A stretch of DNA of 64,000 bases, from the NCBI GenBank assembly GCA_041492185.1, contig JBGPWL010000009.1, positions 1 through 64,000 on the forward strand, written 5' to 3'. Made by a program: the position numbers and the translations under genes. Under the pieces are notes generated by a model that saw only the letters and a list, made by a program, of their open reading frames with translations, did not search any database and was not told where the DNA came from. The DNA is from JAOAPY01 sp041492185. Lineage in GTDB: Bacteria > Acidobacteriota > Blastocatellia > Pyrinomonadales > Pyrinomonadaceae. Positions within the stretch are counted from its first letter, which is position 1. Each line of letters starts with the position of its first letter. Below, piece by piece: positions 15,423-22,853 of the stretch.

Positions 15423-17261
15423 TTAAACCGGGAGCGCTTCACTCGGGAGTGGGGCTTCAAATGGAATCGGAGGTTCCTCTGTCTCGGTCTGTTGCCGTTT
15501 CTTGACTCGCGCGGAGCCTGCACGGATTTGTCCGTTTTCGCACGCTCCGACGAAAGCCGCCACAACCTCCGCGTCATAGCGCGTGCCGACAAAGCTCTTA
15601 ATCCGTTCGACAGCTGCTGCGCACTCCATCCCTTGCTGATAAGGACGATCGGTAGTCATCGCGTCAAAAGTGTCGGCGACTGAAACGATGCGCGCCATCA
15701 AAGGGATTTCGTCGCCCTTCAAACCCTGCGGATAACCCTGTCCGTTGACCATTTCGTGATGCATGTACATGCCCGGCAGAAACTCTTTCATCGCTGGTAT
15801 GTGCGACATGATCTTATAGCCCTTCTGCGGATGCGTCTTCATGATCTCAAATTCTTCGTCAGTCAGGGTTGCCGGCTTTTTCAGAACGGCATCATCGATT
15901 CCGATTTTTCCGACGTCGTGAAGTATGGCGCTGATTCTTATCTTCTCAACTTCATCAGCGGATAAGCCGAGTTGCTGAGCGATGGCCACTGAGAAACGGG
16001 AAACACGCTCAGAGTGTCCACGCGTGTAACGGTCCTTGCCGTCAATTGCCGCCGCCAGGCTCTTCACGGTGCCGAGGAACAGCTCGCGATTTTCGTCGGC
16101 GGAACGTTGCAGGTCCTTGATGTAACGCTCAACCTGATCCGTCATCAGATTGAACGACTGGCCCAATGCCCCGAGCTCCGTGCGGCTGGTAACGTCGATG
16201 CGCTGTGAGAAATTTCCGGCAGCGATTCGCTCGGCGCCGGCGGCTAATTCCTGAACCGGCTGCGTCAATTTCTTGGCAAAAAAGAAACCAATCAAAAGCG
16301 CCAACACCGCGGCTACAAGGCTGATCCAAAAGGTCTGCCGCCGCATATCTCCCACTGAAGCCAATGCAGCAGACTCGTCCTGAATCGCAATCACTCCCAG
16401 TCGCGAATTCTTGTCTAACTCCGCAGTCGCATATGAACCCATCATCTGCACATGGCGGCCATCACGCAAAGCGATGAAGGGAGCGAGAGCTGATTGTACC
16501 TGCGCGCCCGACTCTTGCCAGTCCTGAACCACTTTCAGATCGGTCATCGGCTTTCCGGAAAACGCTATGCTCGCATCGGGATGCGCGACGGCGCGACCGG
16601 TCTGATCAACTACGAACACAACCGGAAGACCGGCGTCGAGCAACTCGCGCTCATTTTTGGAAGTCACTTGCTGGACTGCCTTGAAAACGTCCTGGAATGA
16701 AACAATCGCCACGACCGCGGCGACAACATTACTGTTTCCCGGTCCAGCCATCACGGGAGCGGCGATCGTTAGAGCCATCTCCTGGCCTGAGCGAATGATC
16801 TGCGGACGGCTGACGACCAACCCGCTGCCGCTCATGCGCGCCAAGACTTCGCTGACCCGTTGATCGACTTCTTCAAGCTTGATAACGTCTGGTTGGAACG
16901 CTCTTCGCATCTTGCCGTCGACGGGCCAGATGACGAGAGCAATCAGGTTAGGATCCTCTTGAAGCGATTTCTGTAAGCGTTGCTCGTAGCCGGGATCGTT
17001 GAGGGCCTTGATGCCGCCGGCAATCTCAAACGCGCGCGCCAGTCCGGTCACAACATCGCGATAACGTTGTCCGTAGAGTTCAATCTGTCTGGCCTTGTCC
17101 TGCACGAGTTGCGCCTGATATCGTCCCTCGACGGAGCGCAACTCGTCCGCGCTGCGAGCGGACAACAGCGTGCCGGCCAGCGCCAACGGCAAGAGACCAA
17201 CGAGTAGCAACACGGCAAGGACGATGTAGAGGAGGCGAATGCGCCTTACGTTCTCAGGCAT
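15423..17261 (-). CDS. Membrane HD-GYP phosphodiesterase with sensory and HAMP domains
   Basis: A 612-residue receptor-type cyclic di-GMP phosphodiesterase. Order of domains: first membrane helix at about residues 8-30; a periplasmic Cache-like sensory domain of about 270 residues (PVVFVVDQTGRAVAHPD is typical); second helix near 312-332; HAMP domain (KKLTQPVQELAAGAERIAAGNFSQRI); a coiled linker; then HD-GYP. The HD-GYP motifs are complete: HSERVSRFSVAIA, ILHDVGKIGI, HHEMVNGQGYP and ADTFDAMTTDRPY. It should therefore hydrolyse cyclic di-GMP in response to an external ligand. The C-terminal 35 residues are Pro/Glu-rich. It is monocistronic. Confidence 0.95.
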   Translation of the reverse strand: MPENVRRIRLLYIVLAVLLLVGLLPLALAGTLLSARSADELRSVEGRYQAQLVQDKARQIELYGQRYRDVVTGLARAFEIAGGIKALNDPGYEQRLQKSLQEDPNLIALVIWPVDGKMRRAFQPDVIKLEEVDQRVSEVLARMSGSGLVVSRPQIIRSGQEMALTIAAPVMAGPGNSNVVAAVVAIVSFQDVFKAVQQVTSKNERELLDAGLPVVFVVDQTGRAVAHPDASIAFSGKPMTDLKVVQDWQESGAQVQSALAPFIALRDGRHVQMMGSYATAELDKNSRLGVIAIQDESAALASVGDMRRQTFWISLVAAVLALLIGFFFAKKLTQPVQELAAGAERIAAGNFSQRIDVTSRTELGALGQSFNLMTDQVERYIKDLQRSADENRELFLGTVKSLAAAIDGKDRYTRGHSERVSRFSVAIAQQLGLSADEVEKIRISAILHDVGKIGIDDAVLKKPATLTDEEFEIMKTHPQKGYKIMSHIPAMKEFLPGMYMHHEMVNGQGYPQGLKGDEIPLMARIVSVADTFDAMTTDRPYQQGMECAAAVERIKSFVGTRYDAEVVAAFVGACENGQIRAGSARVKKRQQTETEEPPIPFEAPLPSEALPV

Positions 17262-17564
17262 TATCGATTGCGAAAAGGTCGAAAGTTATCTCAGGGTTAA
17301 CAAACGAGGCAGGTGACAGGGGCCCTAATGACCTCTCGGCAGGCAAGGCCAACCGCTCTTCATCTTACCGAGCGAGCAGTCGGCTGTCAATGTTTTGCTG
17401 CCTTTAACTCGCTGAAAAAGCTATACTAAGCACATCAATCGGGAACCTGGGCATCTGATTCGGGCGGTGTGACCCCTTCAAGATTGCCAATCACCCGGAA
17501 CCCGAATATTGATTGCTGAACTATGATGGTTTTATCAACTTAGCGACCCTATACTGCGTCTAAA
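17262..17564. other. Divergent promoter region between HD-GYP and sigma-factor genes
   Basis: About 300 bases with no credible gene. Two TATACT hexamers facing right (17422-17427 and 17550-17555) are possible -10 elements for the sigma-factor operon, but neither has a good -35 at the right distance, so they could also be chance matches or sites for an alternative sigma factor. No strong hairpin or repeat is visible. Confidence 0.4.
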
Positions 17565-18224
17565 TTGTTGAGCGCCGTCGATGAAATGGCGCTCAGCTTT
17601 GAAAATCGGACGCGAGCACGGCGTGGGCACGCGAGACCAAAAGGGATGGAGAGGGCTACGAGCGACGAGCAAATCGTAGAACGCGCTTTGACGGGGGATG
17701 CAGAGGCTTTCGGCGAGATCGTTCGTCGCTGGGAGCGGCGCATCTTCGCGCTTACTTTTGGCATGCTCGGGCGCGAAGAGGATGCGCGTGACGCAACGCA
17801 GGAAACGTTTCTGGCTGCATTCCGAAATCTTCGCGGCTTTCGCGGCGAAGCAAAGGTGTCGTCGTGGCTGCATCGCATCGCCGTCAATCAGTGCATCACT
17901 CGACAGCGACGCGCAAAAGTAAGGAACGAAGCTGCACTTGATGACGAAGAGGAAAAGGACGCGTCGAGTTTTGCCGCCCCGCTTGAGATTTCGCCGGCGC
18001 GGGTAGTCGAGGGGCGAGAAAGAAGTATCGCGGTCAAACGCGCGGTTAACAGTTTGCCGGTTGAACTGCGACAGATCATTGTGATGAAGGAATTTGAAGA
18101 GTTAACGTTTCGAGAAATTGCCGATGCCCTTGAATTGCCCTTGAGCACGGTTAAGAGTCGCATGTACACCGCACTGCGACAGTTGCAGATGCGACTCGAG
18201 CGGTTCGGCGATCAGGGAGCCTGA
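17565..18224 (+). CDS. ECF-family RNA polymerase sigma factor
   Basis: Group IV (extracytoplasmic function) sigma factor. Region 2 runs from about residue 32: DEQIVERALTGDAEAFGEIVRRWERRIFALTFGMLGREEDARDATQETFLAAFRNLRGFRGEAKVSSWLHRIAVN. Region 4 is VNSLPVELRQIIVMKEFEELTFREIADALELPLSTVKSRMYTALRQLQMRLE. The acidic linker between them (DDEEEKDASS) is unusually charged. The frame opens at a TTG; better starts are ATG at 17586 or 17646, the latter giving MERATSDEQ as in most family members. Its stop overlaps the start region of a zinc-finger anti-sigma gene, so the two are surely a regulatory pair. Promoter targets are unknown. Confidence 0.95.
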   Translation: MLSAVDEMALSFENRTRARRGHARPKGMERATSDEQIVERALTGDAEAFGEIVRRWERRIFALTFGMLGREEDARDATQETFLAAFRNLRGFRGEAKVSSWLHRIAVNQCITRQRRAKVRNEAALDDEEEKDASSFAAPLEISPARVVEGRERSIAVKRAVNSLPVELRQIIVMKEFEELTFREIADALELPLSTVKSRMYTALRQLQMRLERFGDQGA

Positions 18225-18247
18225 TGCAGGGCGTGGGAGAGAGAGAG

Positions 18248-18952
18248 ATGAAAGAAATAACTAACGATCAAGTATGCGATCGCGCTGACGACTTACTTGG
18301 ATTTCTCTACGGAGAGCTAACCGACTGGGAAACGCGGAAGTTTGAGCAACACTTGCGGGATTGCGCCCCGTGCAAGACGGAATACGCCGCTTTCGGTGAA
18401 CTGCGTGAATCGGTGCTTGCGTGGCGCAATGAAGCGCTGGGAGTCAGTGCTGTAACTCCCGTTGTGATCCCACTTCAAGACAGACGGCCGTCGGCGATCG
18501 CGGCGATACGAGAGTTTTTCAATCTTTCTCCGCTATGGATGAAGGGCGCGGCAGCTTTTGCCACCGTGCTGTTCTGCGCGTTCGCTACTCTCGCCATTGC
18601 TCATTTAATCGAGAAGAACAATCTCACCACTCGGGCCGACGGTAACAAGATCTACACCCAACAAGAATTGGACGAGCAAGTAGCGAAGGCCATGAAAGAA
18701 AAGACGGTGCCAGTTGAGATCATGAAAGATCAGGATCAAAAGACTGCTGCCAATAGTCCACCGCCTTCCAAAGGGCCGGAAAAGCGTCGAGTGACGGGCG
18801 CGAACAACGAGGTCGCAGGCTATTCGCAAAAGCTGCGGCGTCCACTTTCGCGAAGGGAGCGTCAGGAGTTGGCTGCCGATCTGAGACTCTTATCGTCTTA
18901 TGACGACGGTCTGGATCTGGTTGGCGACTCAAATAATCAGCCGCCTAAATAG
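18248..18952 (+). CDS. Membrane anti-sigma factor with zinc-finger (zf-HC2) domain
   Basis: About 234 residues from the ATG at 18248, which has a GAGAGAGAG run in front; an ATG at 18224 overlapping the sigma stop is the alternative. The cytosolic N-terminal domain has the H-x3-C-x2-C anti-sigma zinc motif (HLRDCAPC). One membrane helix follows (MKGAAAFATVLFCAFATLAIAHL, about residues 98-120). The C-terminal periplasmic part of about 110 residues is charged, with VKAMKEK-like helical segments. It should hold the ECF factor at the membrane until an envelope signal releases it. The gene is sandwiched between the sigma factor and a periplasmic Spy-like protein. Confidence 0.9.
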   Translation: MKEITNDQVCDRADDLLGFLYGELTDWETRKFEQHLRDCAPCKTEYAAFGELRESVLAWRNEALGVSAVTPVVIPLQDRRPSAIAAIREFFNLSPLWMKGAAAFATVLFCAFATLAIAHLIEKNNLTTRADGNKIYTQQELDEQVAKAMKEKTVPVEIMKDQDQKTAANSPPPSKGPEKRRVTGANNEVAGYSQKLRRPLSRRERQELAADLRLLSSYDDGLDLVGDSNNQPPK

Positions 18953-18978
18953 TTCGGCGGCTAATTGAGAGAGATTAC

Positions 18979-19608
18979 ATGACTAACGTAATGATTCTTG
19001 TGAGGTTATTTATGAGAAACACTTCAAGCAGACGACGCGGGTTATTGCTGTTGCTCGCGCTCGGCGGAACAGTTTTCACCTTTTCGTCTGTTCGCGCCCA
19101 GTCGACGACTGGCAATTCCGCGCAACAGCAAGCCGACACCCAACCGAGCACCCCGCCTCAGGATCCGATAGGACAGCTTAATCTGACTCCTGAGCAACGG
19201 GTGAAGATCCGCGCAATCCGCGAGGAGAACAAGCAGGAGCGGGCCGCAATCAATCGTCGGGTTCGTGAAGCGCAAATTGCCTTTGATGAAGCGCTCGACG
19301 CCGACAATCCGAGTGAGGAGATGACCGAGCGCAGAGCACGCGAACTCGGCGAAGCACAGGCAGCGGCAATTCGGATGCGGGCTGTTACCGAGATCAAAAT
19401 TCGTCGAGTGCTGACGCCCGAGCAGCTCCGCACCTTGCGGCAGTTGCGCCTGGAAGTTCAAAGGGCCCGGCAAGAACAGCGTTTGGAGAATCGGGCGAAT
19501 CAACGAGGCGGTGCTAATGGTCGCCCGTTACCAAACCAGCGCAATGGCGCCGGACCTCTCAATCCCCAGCAGCGGCGCAATGGTCTTCCGCGCCGACCGC
19601 GTCCCTAA
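18979..19608 (+). CDS. Periplasmic Spy/CpxP/CnrX-like protein
   Basis: An exported helical protein of about 200 residues with two LTPEQ motifs (LTPEQRVKIRAI and LTPEQLRTLRQL), the hallmark of the Spy/CpxP/LTxxQ group of periplasmic chaperones and metal or stress sensors. The signal peptide is clear (RRGLLLLLALGGTVFTFSSVRAQ). Between the motifs lies a long amphipathic helix (KQERAAINRRVREAQIAFDEALDADNP). The tail is Arg/Gln/Asn/Pro-rich and disordered. The ATG at 18979 and an in-frame ATG at 19012 are both possible starts. As third gene of the sigma/anti-sigma operon it is a natural candidate for the sensor or a feedback chaperone of that system (inference). Confidence 0.82.
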   Translation: MTNVMILVRLFMRNTSSRRRGLLLLLALGGTVFTFSSVRAQSTTGNSAQQQADTQPSTPPQDPIGQLNLTPEQRVKIRAIREENKQERAAINRRVREAQIAFDEALDADNPSEEMTERRARELGEAQAAAIRMRAVTEIKIRRVLTPEQLRTLRQLRLEVQRARQEQRLENRANQRGGANGRPLPNQRNGAGPLNPQQRRNGLPRRPRP

Positions 19609-19636
19609 CTAAATAATTAGGTGTGCGCATTTCACG

Positions 19637-19670
19637 GAGCCAGCTAGCCTAAACTAGCTGGCTCGCTTTG
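19637..19670 (+). terminator. Probable transcription terminator of the sigma operon
   Basis: A perfect 11-base stem, GAGCCAGCTAG / CTAGCTGGCTC (19637-19647 with 19654-19664), with a six-base loop, stands 29 bases after the stop of the Spy-like gene. It is followed by GCTTTGTT, a weak T-rich tail, so it may be an imperfect intrinsic terminator. Confidence 0.65.
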
Positions 19671-19878
19671 TTGGATCGGCCTCTTATGCGGCCCGCGCGT
19701 CATAAAAAGTCCCTTAAACTCTCGTAAGTTCAAATTCCAGCTTGACGCCTTCCTTCCCTTTTGCGCATGATAAGTCGCTCTTTCAAACGTAGCGCCCGAC
19801 ATTTAATAAAGTCTTGACGAGCGAATCTTAAATAGACCGAGCTTTCGGTGCGCCGTTGATGACAGGCATAATTCCCCA

Positions 19879-20643
19879 ATGAACATTGTTGCGCGCTCAC
19901 TGCTTGAATTGCAGGAGACGACGCTGCTGGCGGCGCGTGCCGCTCGCGGCGTTTTCAAACGGCCGCGTTATATGCCGGAGACGATCGCGCAGATGGACGC
20001 GATCGGCGTTGGCTCATTAGCGATCATCATCCTCACCGGATTCTTCACGGGCGGCGTGCTGACCGTTCAGACATATCCGACTCTACAAAGTTACGGCGCC
20101 ATTGATCAGACCGGTTATCTGGTTTCAGTTGCGCTGGTTCGCGAACTCGGTCCTGTCCTCTGTGCATTGATGGTGACCGGTCGCGTTGGCTCGGCGATAT
20201 CAGCGGAACTTGGCTCGATGGTAGTGTCCCAGCAGATCGATGCGATGCGCGCGCTGGGAACAGATCCGATTCGAAAACTGGTCGCGCCTCGGATTTTGGC
20301 GTTGCTGATCAGTCTACCGCTCTTAACGGTGCTGGCCGACATGTTCGGCATCGCCGGTGGTTGGCTGACGGCAACCGGACTGTATCACGTACCTTCGAGT
20401 ATGTTCATAAATTCGGTGCGCGACGGGATTACAGTTGACGATCTTATCGGCGGCTTAATCAAACCTCTCGTTTTCGCTTTTATCATCGGCACAGTTTCGT
20501 GCCGCAAGGGACTGGCAACTGAAGGAGGAACTGTCGGCGTTGGTGTTTCAACTACCAGGGCGGTGGTGCTGGCATCAATCGTGGTGATTATCGCTGACTA
20601 TTTCCTGGCAAAGGCGCTTCAGATTATACTCAACACTTCTTAG
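19879..20643 (+). CDS. mlaE: MlaE-family ABC transporter permease
   Basis: A 254-residue permease of the MlaE/YrbE type, part of the MlaFEDB-like complex that moves phospholipids between inner membrane and periplasm to maintain outer-membrane asymmetry. It has the amphipathic N-terminus (RPRYMPETIAQMDAIGVGSLAI) and the family sequence VRELGPVLCALMVTGRVGSAISAELGSMVVSQQIDAMRALGTDP. C-terminal helices include a GTVSCRKGLATEGGTVGVGVSTTRAVV segment. Five to six hydrophobic helices are visible. No clear ribosome-binding site precedes the ATG. It is followed by the ATPase after 17 bases. Confidence 0.95.
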   Translation: MNIVARSLLELQETTLLAARAARGVFKRPRYMPETIAQMDAIGVGSLAIIILTGFFTGGVLTVQTYPTLQSYGAIDQTGYLVSVALVRELGPVLCALMVTGRVGSAISAELGSMVVSQQIDAMRALGTDPIRKLVAPRILALLISLPLLTVLADMFGIAGGWLTATGLYHVPSSMFINSVRDGITVDDLIGGLIKPLVFAFIIGTVSCRKGLATEGGTVGVGVSTTRAVVLASIVVIIADYFLAKALQIILNTS

Positions 20644-20660
20644 CTTCAGGTAGGTTTTTG

Positions 20661-21572
20661 ATGACCTCGACATACAGCCAGAGTTTGGGAATCGCCGATC
20701 AACCGGACGGACGTGTAAGCGACAACGCCGCCGGGTCGACGTTTCATGAAGTCGACGATCGTGATCGGGCGATTCCGGCGATTGAGTTCCGAGACGTCGA
20801 TCTCGCCTTTGACGATCGGCAAGTGCTCAACCGTCTCAGCTTCAAAGTGATGAAGGGCGAGACAAAGATCATTCTCGGCGGTTCCGGCGGTGGCAAGTCG
20901 ACGATTATCAAGCTCGTGCTGGGCCTGCTCAAGCCCGACGCCGGGCAGGTTTTGGTCGACGGCGAAGACATTACTTACTACAACGAAGCTCAGATGATGC
21001 GCGTGCGCAAGAAGATCGGAATGGTTTTTCAGGAAGGCGCGCTCTTTGACTCGCTCTCGGTTTACGACAATGTCGCCTATCGCCTGCACGAGCAGGCCGT
21101 TCCTGAAGACGAGGTGGAACGCGAAGTGCGCCGCATGCTTCGCTTCGTTAATCTGGAAGACGCCATCGACAAGATGCCCGCTGAATTGTCAGGCGGCATG
21201 CGCCGGAGAGTAGGAATCGCGCGCGCCCTGATTGGCGATCCGAAGATTGTGCTCTTTGACGAGCCGACAGCGGGCCTTGACCCGCCGACGGCGCGAACCA
21301 TTTGCGAACTGGCGATGAAGCTGCGAGATCTGGAAGACGTGTCATCGATCTTCGTCACGCACGAGATGAACAACCTTGACTATATCTGCTCCGAGTACGC
21401 GCTGGTCAATGAAGAGGGTCAAGTGGTGTTCGAGCGAGAGGGCGAGCGTCTTTGCCTAATTAACAGCAAAGTGCTGATGATGCGCGAGGGTAATATCATT
21501 TTCAGTGGGACGGACGAGACTTTGCGAAGGGCGGAGGATCCGTATATTCAAAGGTTTCTTCGCGGACACTAA
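20661..21572 (+). CDS. mlaF: MlaF-family ABC transporter ATP-binding protein
   Basis: ATPase of the Mla-type phospholipid transporter, 303 residues from the ATG at 20661 (AGGTAGG upstream; the TTG one codon earlier is unlikely). The first 40 residues are a non-conserved leader. Then come IEFRDVDLAFDDRQVLNRLSF, Walker A GGSGGGKST, the Q-loop VFQEGALFDSLSVYDNV typical of MlaF, signature LSGGMRRRVGIARALI, Walker B IVLFDEPTAGLDPPTA and H-loop VTHEMN. The C-terminal extension (SEYALVNEEGQVVFEREGERL to YIQRFLRGH) is longer than in E. coli MlaF. It sits between mlaE and mlaD. Confidence 0.95.
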   Translation: MTSTYSQSLGIADQPDGRVSDNAAGSTFHEVDDRDRAIPAIEFRDVDLAFDDRQVLNRLSFKVMKGETKIILGGSGGGKSTIIKLVLGLLKPDAGQVLVDGEDITYYNEAQMMRVRKKIGMVFQEGALFDSLSVYDNVAYRLHEQAVPEDEVEREVRRMLRFVNLEDAIDKMPAELSGGMRRRVGIARALIGDPKIVLFDEPTAGLDPPTARTICELAMKLRDLEDVSSIFVTHEMNNLDYICSEYALVNEEGQVVFEREGERLCLINSKVLMMREGNIIFSGTDETLRRAEDPYIQRFLRGH

Positions 21573-21575
21573 AGA

Positions 21576-21657
21576 AAGGATGAAGGATGAAGGATGAGGG
21601 ATGAAAAATGGCGGTGAACGCGCTTCGTTCATCCTTCATCCTTTCGCCCTCATCGTT
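21576..21657. repeat. GGATGAAGGATGA simple repeat with inverted copy
   Basis: Direct GATGAAG-type units at about 21576-21610 face inverted CATCCTTC units at about 21627-21655. Together they fill the spacer between the mlaF stop and the mlaD start and can fold into a long hairpin on the operon mRNA. The family is the same as at 12769-12877. Confidence 0.85.
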
Positions 21658-21668
21658 GAATTGACGCC

Positions 21669-22814
21669 ATGCCAAAAACCAGAAGAACAGTCGGTCTGAG
21701 TGAACTGCGCGTCGGCTTGCTCGTGCTTGTTTCGATCGCAGTCTTGATTTTTCTAATCCTGAATGCGTCTGGCGACATCAACCCATTCGCCAAGAAACTG
21801 CACCTGAAGGCCCAATTCGTGGATGCGAATGGATTGCGCGACGGGTCTGAAGTGAGGCTGGCGGGTGTGCGGGTCGGCAAGGTGGACAAAATTACTTTGC
21901 TGCCACCCTCGGACGCGCCCAACGCAAAGAGGGTCGAAGTGCTCATGATAATTGACGGCACCATCGACGGCCGGCCGGCGTCGGAACGCATTCGAGTGGA
22001 TTCCACCGCGGAACAGGGTTCGCCGGGCCTGCTGGGAAACGAGATGCTCATAAACATCATCCCGGGAACCGCCTTGGGCGCGCCGGCGAAGGACTATGCC
22101 ATCCTTAACAGCTCTTCTTCCAACACCGTAAACGATTTCGCGAAATCAGGAACGGATCTGGCGCAAAAGCTCAGCAAGCTTTCCGACGAGATTAGCGACA
22201 TCGTGCGCGGCGTCAAGGAAGGTAAAGGAACGGTCGGCCAACTCTTCGACAATCCTTCAATGTACAACAATGTGAACGCTACGGTTCGCGACATAGAAGA
22301 CCTGGTTGTGCAAATAAAATCCGGCAACGGATCGGCGGGAAGATTTGTCAACGATCCTGAGCTTTACAATAATGCGAATGAGTTAGCCAAAAACCTGAAA
22401 GCCCTCTCCGATGACATCCGGCAGGCGAAGGGCACGGTCGGCAAGCTCGTCGAGAGCGATGAACTTTACAATCGGATCAATCGCATGGCCGATAAGGTCA
22501 ATCATTCGATCGATCAGATCGATTCAATCGTCGCCGAAGTCAATGCGGGCCGCGGTACGCTCGGCCGGCTGGTGAAGGACGATCAGATCTACAACGATGC
22601 GCGCGCCGCCATCGCGCGCTTCAACACGGCCGCGGAACGCATCGACAACGTCGTGGCAGCAGCACAGCGCGGTGAAGGCACAATCGGAAAACTGCTGACG
22701 GACGACTCGCTTTATTCAAACGTCAATCAGCTTTCGTCCGAAAGCACGAAACTGCTCTACGACTTTCGCCAGAATCCGAAGAAATATCTAACGATCAAGT
22801 TTCAATTGTTTTAG
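21669..22814 (+). CDS. mlaD: MlaD-family (MCE) lipid-binding protein
   Basis: Periplasmic substrate-binding subunit of the Mla-type transporter, 381 residues. An N-terminal anchor helix (LLVLVSIAVLIFLILNASG, about residues 16-34) is followed by the MCE domain: LHLKAQFVDANGLRDGSEVRLAGVRVGKVDKITLLP, then IRVDSTAEQGSPGLLGNEMLINIIPG. The C-terminal 210 residues form a long helical region containing about four repeats of a G(K/R)GT(V/L)G(K/Q/R)L(V/F)-x-D/N-x-x-(L/M/I)Y(N/S)N motif (for example GTVGQLFDNPSMYNN, GTVGKLVESDELYN and GTLGRLVKDDQIYND). This is characteristic of acidobacterial and chlamydial-type MCE proteins and may build a periplasmic tube or bridge. Confidence 0.93.
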   Translation: MPKTRRTVGLSELRVGLLVLVSIAVLIFLILNASGDINPFAKKLHLKAQFVDANGLRDGSEVRLAGVRVGKVDKITLLPPSDAPNAKRVEVLMIIDGTIDGRPASERIRVDSTAEQGSPGLLGNEMLINIIPGTALGAPAKDYAILNSSSSNTVNDFAKSGTDLAQKLSKLSDEISDIVRGVKEGKGTVGQLFDNPSMYNNVNATVRDIEDLVVQIKSGNGSAGRFVNDPELYNNANELAKNLKALSDDIRQAKGTVGKLVESDELYNRINRMADKVNHSIDQIDSIVAEVNAGRGTLGRLVKDDQIYNDARAAIARFNTAAERIDNVVAAAQRGEGTIGKLLTDDSLYSNVNQLSSESTKLLYDFRQNPKKYLTIKFQLF

Positions 22815-22853
22815 GAAGAATTGTTGTTGCTGACTGCAGCCTCGCGTTAACCG

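Noticed and set aside
19860..19878. TTCGGT / CATAAT pair as a promoter for mlaE.
   Set aside because: Spacing is right but the start codon would fall at the transcription start and the -35 is poor; a chance match is likely.
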